Positions 1 to 5,894 of a DNA stretch of 8,926 bases are shown here, piece after piece. A program made the position numbers and the translations under genes. The DNA comes from RBG-16-66-20 sp035308765 (lineage in GTDB: Bacteria; Pseudomonadota; Gammaproteobacteria; Burkholderiales; SG8-39): the NCBI GenBank assembly GCA_035308765.1, contig DATGGA010000003.1, positions 1 to 8,926 of the forward strand. Reading direction: 5' to 3'. The notes under the pieces are model-generated. The model made no database searches and was not told the origin of the DNA. It worked only from the letters and a program-made list of their open reading frames with translations. The first letter of the stretch is position 1; each line of letters starts with the position of its first letter.

Positions 1-3000
1 GGTAAATCACCGGCGTCGTATAGAGCGTCAACAACTGGCTGATCAGCAATCCGCCAATGATGGAAATGCCCAGCGGACGCCGCAACTCGGACCCTGTACC
101 GGTTCCTAGCGCCAACGGCACCGCGCCGAACAACGCCGCCATGGTGGTCATCATGATCGGGCGGAAGCGCAGCAGGCAGGCCTGGCGTATCGACTGTTCG
201 GGCGAAAGGCGCTGCTCGCGTTCGGCCTGGATGGCGAAGTCCACCATCATGATGCCGTTCTTCTTGACGATGCCGATCAGCAGGATGATGCCGATGAGCG
301 CGATGACCGTGAGATCGAAGTGAAAGGCCATCAGCATCAGCAGCGCTCCGACGCCGGCCGAGGGCAGGGTGGACAGGATCGTCAGCGGATGGACGTAGCT
401 CTCATACAGCATGCCGAGGATGATGTAGACCGCGACCAGCGCCGCGGCGATCAGGTACGGCTGCGTCCTGAGCGAGGTCTGGAACGCCTGCGCGGTTCCC
501 TGGAAAGTGCCGATGATCGAGCGCGGCATCCGGATCTCATACACCTGCTTCTGGATCGCATCCACAGCCTGGCCAAGCGCGGCCCCGGGCGCCAGGTTGA
601 ATGAAAGCGTTACGGCCGGAAACTGCGCCTGATGGTTGATCGATAGGAAGGCCACGTGCTGGGTATCGAATTTGACGAACGTCGAGAGCGGGACCTGCTG
701 ATTGGTGATCGGCGACTTGATGTAGAGCTTGTTCAGCGTGTTCGGGTCCGTTTGCAGCCCGGGCGTGATCTCGAGAATCACGTGGTAGGTGTTCAGCTGC
801 GTGAAGTACTGCGTCACCTGGCGCTGCCCGAAGGCGTCGTAGAGCGTCTGGTCGATGACCGCCGGCTGAATCCCGAAGCGCGCGGCCTGGTCGCGGTCGA
901 TCGCCAGCGACAGCATCGAGCTGTTGGTCTGCTGATCGGTTGCGACGTCCTTCAGCTGAGGCAACGCCTGCAGCTTCGCCAGCAATTTCGGCGCCCACTC
1001 GTTCAGCTCGTCGAGATCGGGATCCTGCAGCGTGTATTGATATTGCGTGCGCGATGTTCTGCCGCCGACATTGAGATCCTGCGCGGCCTGGAGAAAAAAC
1101 GTCGTGCCCGGCACGCTTGTGAACTTGGCGCGGAGCCGGGTGATGATCTGGTCCGCGCTTGCCTTGCGCTGGTCGCGTGGCTTCAGTCCGATGACGACGA
1201 ATCCGTTGTTGATCGGCCTCGAGCCGCCGACAAAGGTGGCCCAGCCTGCCACGTCCGGATCCTGGGCGATCACGTCGGTGAGCTGGTGCTGCAGCCGCAC
1301 CATTTCGCTGAAGGAGACGTCCTGGGAGGCGTCCGCGAGGCCGACGATAATTCCCGTGTCCTGCTGAGGGAAGAATCCTTTGGGTTCGAGCACGTACAGC
1401 AGTACCGTTGCCGCGAGGGTGATGAAGAAGGTCAGCAGCGTCATGCGCTGGTGGCGCAGCACGAAGTCGAGGCCGCGCGTGTAATAGGCCAGCATGCCGT
1501 CGAAAAAACGCTCGCTCCACTGGTAGATGCGGCCGTGCTTCGCGTGCTTCTCGTCCCGCAGGAACCTGGAACACATCATCGGCGTCAGTGTCAGCGAAAC
1601 GAATGCCGACACAACGATCGTCATCGTCACGGTGATCGCGAATTCGCGGAACAGGCGCCCGATGATCCCCCCCATCAGCAGCAGCGGAATAAAGACCGCG
1701 ACCAGCGAAATGCTGATCGAAAGGATCGTGAAGCCTATTTCCTCGGCGCCCTTGTAGGCCGCTTCCATCGGCGACAGCCCCGCTTCGATATGGCGGTAGA
1801 TGTTCTCCAGCATGACGATGGCGTCATCGACCACGAAACCGACCGCGATCGTCAGGCCCATGAGCGAGAGATTGTCCAGGGTGTAGCCCATCGCATACAT
1901 CAGGGCGAAAGTCCCAAGCAGCGAGAGGGGGATGGTCACGCCGGGGATGATGGTCGCCCAGACACTGCGCAGGAATAGAAAGATCACCATCACCACCAGA
2001 AAGATCGTCAGCGTCAGCGTGAATTCGACATCCCCGACCGCCGCCTTGATCGTCGTGGTGCGGTCGATCACCTTGTCGATCTTCATCGACGCTGGAACCG
2101 CCGCCAGGACCTGGGGCAGGGCGGCTTCAATACGCGACGCCACGTCGATGATATTGGCGCCCGGCTGCTTGTAGACCAGCAGCAGGATGCCGTTCTGGCC
2201 GTTCTCCCAGCCCGAGAGCTGGTTGTTCTCCGGCCCGTCGACCGCGACGCCGATATCCCGGACGCGGACGGGCGCGCCGTTCTTGTAGGCGACGATGACG
2301 TCGTTCCACGGCGCCGCCTTCAGCAGCTGGTCGTTGTCGTAGACGACGAAATTGCGTTTGACGCCGTTGATCGATCCCTTGGGCGCGTTGATCGTGGCGG
2401 TTGAAATGACGTTTGCGATGTCCTCGAGCTGGATGCCGAGCGCCGCGATTTTCGCCGGATCTACCTGCACGCGCACGGCCGGTTTCTGCTGCCCGCCGAT
2501 CGACACCAGGCCGACGCCCGTGATCTGCGACATGCGCGGCAGGATCACGTTCTCGGCGTAGTCGTCCACCGTGGTGAGCGGCAAGGCATCGGAATGAATG
2601 GCGTAGATCACGATCGAGGACTCGGCCGGATTGACCTTCCTGTAGGTGGGAGGAAGCGGCAGGTTCTTCGGCAGGAATCCGGTGGCGGCATTGATGGCGG
2701 CCTGGATGTCCTGGGCGGCGGCGTCGATGTTGCGCTCGAGATCGAACTGAACCGTGATCTGGGTGCTGCTCAGGATGCTCGTCGAGGTCATCTGCGCGAT
2801 GCCGGGAATCTGCGCGAACTGGTTTTCCAGCGGCGTGGCAACCGAGGATGCCATCGTCTCCGCGCTGGCTCCGGGCAGATTCGTGGTCACCAGGATCGTC
2901 GGGAAATCGACCTGCGGCAGCGGCGCCACAGGCAGCAGCGGAAAAGCGACCAGCCCGATGAGGAACACCGCCGCCATCAGCAGCGAGGTCGCGATCGGCC

Positions 3001-3028
3001 TGCGGATGAAAGGAGATGAGATGCTCAC
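1..3028 (-). CDS. RND-family (HAE1, MdtB/MdtC-like) inner-membrane multidrug efflux pump, 3' end cut by window edge
   Basis: This is the proton-driven pump of a tripartite efflux system, sitting in the inner membrane and exporting small amphiphilic compounds through its adaptor and outer-membrane partner. I translated it by hand from GTG at 3028; one frame stays open to the left edge, giving 1009 residues against a usual 1020-1060, so only the extreme C-terminus is missing. Visible are TM1 (about residues 12-29), the family motif PLPQVDFPT (36-44), the TM4 signature VGFVVDDAIV with Asp401-Asp402 (equivalent to AcrB D407/D408), and GIVKKNGIMMVDFA with Lys922-Lys923 (Lys923 matching AcrB K940). 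RPIMMTTMA follows from 956, and the visible end is LTLYTTPVIY. The wording is closest to MdtB/MdtC as I remember them. The GTG overlaps the adaptor stop (GTGA), and GGAG at 3041-3038 lies 9 nt upstream; the next in-frame ATG (codon 18) would cut into TM1. Substrate is unknown. A second RND gene, as in mdtBC, could lie beyond the edge. Confidence 0.95.
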   Translation of the reverse strand, partial: MSISSPFIRRPIATSLLMAAVFLIGLVAFPLLPVAPLPQVDFPTILVTTNLPGASAETMASSVATPLENQFAQIPGIAQMTSTSILSSTQITVQFDLERNIDAAAQDIQAAINAATGFLPKNLPLPPTYRKVNPAESSIVIYAIHSDALPLTTVDDYAENVILPRMSQITGVGLVSIGGQQKPAVRVQVDPAKIAALGIQLEDIANVISTATINAPKGSINGVKRNFVVYDNDQLLKAAPWNDVIVAYKNGAPVRVRDIGVAVDGPENNQLSGWENGQNGILLLVYKQPGANIIDVASRIEAALPQVLAAVPASMKIDKVIDRTTTIKAAVGDVEFTLTLTIFLVVMVIFLFLRSVWATIIPGVTIPLSLLGTFALMYAMGYTLDNLSLMGLTIAVGFVVDDAIVMLENIYRHIEAGLSPMEAAYKGAEEIGFTILSISISLVAVFIPLLLMGGIIGRLFREFAITVTMTIVVSAFVSLTLTPMMCSRFLRDEKHAKHGRIYQWSERFFDGMLAYYTRGLDFVLRHQRMTLLTFFITLAATVLLYVLEPKGFFPQQDTGIIVGLADASQDVSFSEMVRLQHQLTDVIAQDPDVAGWATFVGGSRPINNGFVVIGLKPRDQRKASADQIITRLRAKFTSVPGTTFFLQAAQDLNVGGRTSRTQYQYTLQDPDLDELNEWAPKLLAKLQALPQLKDVATDQQTNSSMLSLAIDRDQAARFGIQPAVIDQTLYDAFGQRQVTQYFTQLNTYHVILEITPGLQTDPNTLNKLYIKSPITNQQVPLSTFVKFDTQHVAFLSINHQAQFPAVTLSFNLAPGAALGQAVDAIQKQVYEIRMPRSIIGTFQGTAQAFQTSLRTQPYLIAAALVAVYIILGMLYESYVHPLTILSTLPSAGVGALLMLMAFHFDLTVIALIGIILLIGIVKKNGIMMVDFAIQAEREQRLSPEQSIRQACLLRFRPIMMTTMAALFGAVPLALGTGTGSELRRPLGISIIGGLLISQLLTLYTTPVIY

Positions 3029-4230
3029 TTGGCCCGGCTCCCCGCGGGAACTTTGGCGGCGCCTGCCGCCGCCACGACCTGCACGTGAACGCCCGGCTGC
3101 AGGCGATACTGGTTGCTGGTGGTAACTCGTTCGCCCTCGTCCAGTCCTTTCTCGACGACCGCGACGGCGCCGGTATCCTCGCCGACCTCCAGCGGGCGCA
3201 TTTCGACCGTGGCATCGGGCGTCACGACATAGGCGAAGACGCCGCTGGGACCGCGCTGAACGGCCACCGACGGTATGGTGAGAGCGTCGTGCCTGGTCTG
3301 TACCAGCACCCGGGCGTTGACGAATTCGCCGGGCCAGAGCTTGTTGTCCTTGTTGGGGAAGGTGGCTTTCAGGCGGATCGTGCCTGTGGACTGATCGATC
3401 TGATTGTCGATCAGCCCCACGATGCCGCTTCCCAGCTGGGTCTTGCCGTCCCGGGATACCGCGACGACCGTCATCGGGCCGGACGCCATCGCGCTGCCGA
3501 TGGCGGCCAGCGAGCTTTCCGGCAGCGTGAATATCACCGAGATGGGTTGCACCTGCGTGACGACCACGATGCCCGTGGCAGTGGCGGCATGCAGGATGTT
3601 GCCCGGATCGGTCATGCGGATGCCGGTGCGGCCCTGGATGGGCGACCGGATGGTGCTGTAGTCGAGCTGCGTCTTGGCGTTGTCGATCACCGCTTGGTCG
3701 CCGACCACCTGGGCTTCGAGCTGCGCCACCAGCGCACGCTGCGTTTCCAGCGTCTGCTGGCTGGTGAATTCTTCCGGCGCCAGTTTCACGTAGCGTTCCA
3801 GGTCGCGCCGGGCGTTCGCGAGCTGGGCGGCATCCTTGAACTTGGCCGCGATCGCCTGGTCGTACGCCGCCTGATAGGGCCTCGGATCGATTTGCGCGAG
3901 CAGATCGCCCGGTTTGACCATCTGGCCTTCGACGAATCCGAGCGACATCAGTTCACCGTCGACGCGCGGCGTGACCGTCACGGTATAGAAGGCCTGGACC
4001 GTGCCGAGCCCCTCGATATAGATGGGTGTGTCCCCCCGCGTCGCCACTGCGGTTTCGACCCGGATGGCCTGCGGCGTGGCGGGAGAGGACGCGGATTGTC
4101 CCGGTTTGTCGGCGGCCCTGTTCACGGCCATGATCGCGAGGAAGAGCAGGCCGAGGCCGAACATCACCACGCGCGTCCTGCCCGCCGCCCGGATCGCGCC
4201 GGTCAAGCGCTGCCAATGTCTATTCATCAT
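3025..4230 (-). CDS. RND efflux periplasmic adaptor (membrane fusion protein), MdtA/AcrA-like
   Basis: This 401-aa adaptor bridges the RND pump and the outer-membrane channel in the periplasm. A positively charged N-terminus (R14, R18, R20) precedes one hydrophobic segment (about residues 21-36, VVMFGLGLLFLAIMAV). No lipobox cysteine is present, so it is probably held by an uncleaved signal anchor rather than a lipid. A low-complexity Ser/Pro/Ala linker follows. The half-lipoyl motif comes next: VTPRVDGEL (86-94) then VEGQMVKPGDLLAQIDPRPY (100-119). An alpha-helical hairpin spans about 120-190, and the second lipoyl half is LDYSTIRSPIQGRTG (189-203). The beta-barrel and membrane-proximal domains lie beyond (PGEFVNARVLV, then IPSVAVQRG). 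Length and domain order are normal for the family. The start ATG overlaps the upstream gene's TGA (ATGA); a second ATG follows immediately at 4227. The first has a strong AAGGAGG 7 nt upstream, the second 10 nt. Its stop overlaps the pump GTG. The product class is certain; the substrate is not. Confidence 0.96.
   Translation of the reverse strand: MMNRHWQRLTGAIRAAGRTRVVMFGLGLLFLAIMAVNRAADKPGQSASSPATPQAIRVETAVATRGDTPIYIEGLGTVQAFYTVTVTPRVDGELMSLGFVEGQMVKPGDLLAQIDPRPYQAAYDQAIAAKFKDAAQLANARRDLERYVKLAPEEFTSQQTLETQRALVAQLEAQVVGDQAVIDNAKTQLDYSTIRSPIQGRTGIRMTDPGNILHAATATGIVVVTQVQPISVIFTLPESSLAAIGSAMASGPMTVVAVSRDGKTQLGSGIVGLIDNQIDQSTGTIRLKATFPNKDNKLWPGEFVNARVLVQTRHDALTIPSVAVQRGPSGVFAYVVTPDATVEMRPLEVGEDTGAVAVVEKGLDEGERVTTSNQYRLQPGVHVQVVAAAGAAKVPAGSRAK
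3038..3041 (-). promoter_or_regulatory. Ribosome binding site supporting the GTG start of the RND pump
   Basis: Minus-strand GGAG, preceded by more G residues, lies 9 nt upstream of GTG 3028 and inside the adaptor's last codons. Together with the GTGA stop/start overlap it decides the pump start, which otherwise lacks an ATG before TM1. Confidence 0.55.
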
Positions 4231-5663
4231 GTACCTGCCTCCTTCTGCCAGCCGCCGCCGAGCGCGCTGAAAAGACCGACCAGGGACTGCAAATGGGAGA
4301 ACCGTGCCTGCACCAGGCTGTCCTGTGCCGTAAACAGCGCGGTCTCGGTGTTCAGTACGGTCAGGATGGTGACGGTGCCCGAGCGCAGCTGCGCCTGGGC
4401 GATTTCATGCGCGCGGCGCGCCCTGGCCACGGCGGTCGCCTGACGCCGCTCCTGCTCGGCGGTCTGCTCGACGGCCACCAGCGCATCCTCGACGTTGCCG
4501 AAGGCCGAAAGAATCGCTTTCCGGTAGTTGGCGACCAACTCGTCGTAGCGGGCCTGCGCAAAAGCGTACTGTCCCTTGAGGGCGCCGCCGTCGAAGATCG
4601 GCTGCGCGAGGCCGGCGGCGATCGCGAACACGCCGTTCGACGACTTGAGCAGGGTGGACAGGGCCGAGCTCGCCACGCCGCTGGATGCCGTCAGCTGGAT
4701 ATTGGGAAAGAACGACGCGCGCGCCACCGCGATGCTGGCGTTCGCGGCGATCAGCTGGTCCTCGGCCTCCGCCACGTCCGGCCGCCGGGCCAGCAGCTCC
4801 GAAGTCAGGCCCGGCCTGACGGCGGGCAGCGAGAGGTCGGCCAGCGAACCGTTGGTGGCATCGAGCGATTCCGGCGCCCGGCCGATGAGGATCGCCAGCG
4901 CGTTGACCGTCTGCCGGAACTGCTGCTGGAGCGGCGGGATCAGCGCGCTGAGCGTGGATACCGTGGTTTCCTGCTGCGCCACATCCAGAGCCGTCGCGAT
5001 GCCCGCGGCCAGTTGCAGGCGCAATCCCTTGAGGATGGTCTCCGCGCTCGCCAGGTTGCCCTGCGCCACGATCAGGCGGTCGCGCAGCTCGAGGCTCTGG
5101 AAGTAGGTCAGCGCGACGCTCGTCATGACCGTAAGCTCGACCGTCGCCTGGTCATGCCGGCTCGCCGTCGCAGTCGCGAGGGCCGCCGTCTGCGCGGCCC
5201 GGTTCTTGCCCCAGAAATCGATCACGTAGCTGGCGGTGAGCTGCGGCGAGTACTGGGTGAAGTTCACGTAGGCGCCATTGGTCGCCTGCACGCGCTCCTT
5301 GATGGCAGTCGCGCTCAGCGCCACCGTCGGCAGCAGCGCGGCGCCGGCGACCGTCGCCAGCGCGTCGGCCTCGCGCACCCGCGCTACCGCCGCCACGAGA
5401 TCATTGTTGGCGCGCCGGGCCTGGGCGATGTAGTCGTCGAGCTCGGGCGACCCGAAGCCGCGCCACCAGCCGGCCGAGGGCCACGTTGCCGCGTCTGCGG
5501 TTGAACTCTCCCGCCACGCCGCCGGCACCGGGACGTCGGGGCGCTTGTACTCCGGGCCGAGACTGCAGGCAGTCAGCGCGGCGGAGGTTGCGAGGACGAG
5601 CCACAAGGACCTTCTCGTGCTGCGCAAAGAATGGCGATGCAAGCGGAACAGCCAAAGGGTCAT
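4227..5663 (-). CDS. NodT-family outer-membrane efflux lipoprotein (TolC/OprM-type channel)
   Basis: This 478-aa protein is the outer-membrane channel of the efflux pump. The N-terminus has arginine-rich residues, a hydrophobic stretch (about 20-30) and a lipobox LTAC with the predicted acylated cysteine at residue 33. SLGPEYKRPDVPVPAAW follows directly, which is typical of NodT/OprM proteins. Two outer-membrane efflux repeats are seen: roughly 70-260, and 285-460 with the signature GLAQPIFDGG (351-360). Near the end come LRSGTVTILTVLNTE and FSALGGGW, the usual C-terminal pattern. It is first in the operon and its TGA overlaps the adaptor ATG. The start is the least certain part: ATG 5663 has no clear Shine-Dalgarno, and TTG at codon 13 (5627) would give a more conventional 21-residue signal peptide (RSTRR n-region), though it has no better ribosome site. 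An outer-membrane gene placed first is less common than adaptor-pump-channel order. The family call is firm. Confidence 0.95.
   Translation of the reverse strand: MTLWLFRLHRHSLRSTRRSLWLVLATSAALTACSLGPEYKRPDVPVPAAWRESSTADAATWPSAGWWRGFGSPELDDYIAQARRANNDLVAAVARVREADALATVAGAALLPTVALSATAIKERVQATNGAYVNFTQYSPQLTASYVIDFWGKNRAAQTAALATATASRHDQATVELTVMTSVALTYFQSLELRDRLIVAQGNLASAETILKGLRLQLAAGIATALDVAQQETTVSTLSALIPPLQQQFRQTVNALAILIGRAPESLDATNGSLADLSLPAVRPGLTSELLARRPDVAEAEDQLIAANASIAVARASFFPNIQLTASSGVASSALSTLLKSSNGVFAIAAGLAQPIFDGGALKGQYAFAQARYDELVANYRKAILSAFGNVEDALVAVEQTAEQERRQATAVARARRAHEIAQAQLRSGTVTILTVLNTETALFTAQDSLVQARFSHLQSLVGLFSALGGGWQKEAGT
4238..4244 (-). promoter_or_regulatory. Strong ribosome binding site of the adaptor gene
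   Basis: On the minus strand the sequence reads AAGGAGG, a near-perfect anti-16S match, ending 7 nt before ATG 4230 and 10 nt before ATG 4227. It lies inside the last codons of the outer-membrane factor gene. It supports the start choice and suggests that the adaptor can initiate efficiently as well as by coupling. Confidence 0.8.
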
Positions 5664-5692
5664 GATCAGGACAAAGAGCTACTCTGCCGGGA

Positions 5693-5724
5693 AGTATAGG
5701 TCGCCGCTCGCGCGCGACTGTCGC
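5693..5724 (-). promoter_or_regulatory. Candidate promoter of the efflux operon
   Basis: On the minus strand a TATACT (-10, five of six to consensus, 5698-5693) stands out from GC-rich surroundings and would start transcription near 5686, about 23 nt before the first gene's ATG. The best -35 is GCGACA (5724-5719, four of six to TTGACA), but the spacer is 20 bp, longer than the optimal 17. At 17 bp nothing resembles a -35. A long spacer implies a weak or activator-dependent promoter. This is pattern matching only. Confidence 0.4.
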
Positions 5725-5726
5725 CG
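5700..5726. repeat. Short direct and inverted repeats in the efflux promoter spacer
   Basis: On the plus strand GTCGCCG occurs at 5700-5706 and again at 5720-5726, exactly 20 bp apart (about two helical turns). An inverted GCGAC lies between them at 5714-5718, forming the perfect 11-bp palindrome GCGACTGTCGC with the second copy. The elements overlap the candidate -35 and fill the spacer, so an operator is possible. Short GC repeats are common in such DNA, which keeps confidence low. Confidence 0.3.
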
Positions 5727-5733
5727 GCGGAGC

Positions 5734-5747
5734 TTAAATTTTTTTAA
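5734..5747 (-). promoter_or_regulatory. A/T tract in UP-element position
   Basis: A run of 14 A/T bases (TTAAAAAAATTTAA on the minus strand) is the only such tract in a very GC-rich region. It sits about 48-61 bp upstream of the predicted efflux-operon start site, where the RNA polymerase alpha subunit contacts DNA. It could equally be a nucleoid-protein site or simply promoter-region AT enrichment. Confidence 0.35.
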
Positions 5748-5835
5748 TCAGAGACGGCGCAATGCGGCGCGGCGCCCACGCTGCCCCGAGAAACGAAATA
5801 CAGCAGTGCCGCGAGATAGGGGACGGAAGCGCCGC

Positions 5836-5861
5836 GGGGAGGGGGTGTGGGGCAATCCGGG
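5836..5861 (+). promoter_or_regulatory. Four-run G-quadruplex motif upstream of the ATPase gene
   Basis: The plus strand reads GGGG, A, GGGGG, TGT, GGGG, CAATCC, GGG: four G-runs of at least three with loops of 1, 3 and 6 nt, which fits the canonical quadruplex pattern. It lies 33 nt before ATG 5895 on the coding strand. Whether it is transcribed depends on the unmapped start site. It also overlaps the alternative GTG start at 5847. Confidence 0.45.
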
Positions 5862-5879
5862 TTCCCCTGCTCATTCGGG

Positions 5880-5885
5880 CATAAT
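5880..5885 (+). promoter_or_regulatory. Possible -10 element of the ATPase-sensor operon
   Basis: CATAAT matches five of six bases of the -10 consensus and lies 9 nt before ATG 5895. Transcription from it would start almost at the ATG, giving a near-leaderless message. No recognisable -35 lies 16-19 bp upstream. It may be chance, with the real promoter further up. Confidence 0.22.
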
Positions 5886-5894
5886 CTCAGGGAT

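Noticed and set aside
537..1574. A 345-codon minus-strand open frame within the pump gene
   Set aside because: It is a shifted frame of the pump gene; I checked that the pump frame is the same at both ends and in the TM4 region, so there is no frameshift to explain it.
656..1978. A 440-codon plus-strand open frame
   Set aside because: It is antisense to the RND pump, whose frame carries the family motifs; the translation is Arg/His/Gln-rich and has no domain signature.
2127..3215. Minus-strand open frame overlapping the pump and adaptor starts, on the correct strand
   Set aside because: It is the pump region read one frame off (Arg/His-rich). The true pump frame starts at GTG 3028 and stays open to the left edge with all family motifs.
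3016..4443. A 475-codon plus-strand open frame
   Set aside because: It is antisense to the adaptor and the end of the channel gene; composition is typical of a GC-rich shadow frame.
5734..5747. The T-run as a rho-independent terminator on the plus strand
   Set aside because: No GC stem directly precedes it in terminator spacing, and no plus-strand gene ends before it; the neighbouring genes diverge from this region.
5766..5776. GGCGC-G-GCGCC palindrome as a possible terminator or operator
   Set aside because: A one-base loop cannot form an RNA hairpin as drawn, there is no T-run after it, and short GC palindromes are expected in this composition.
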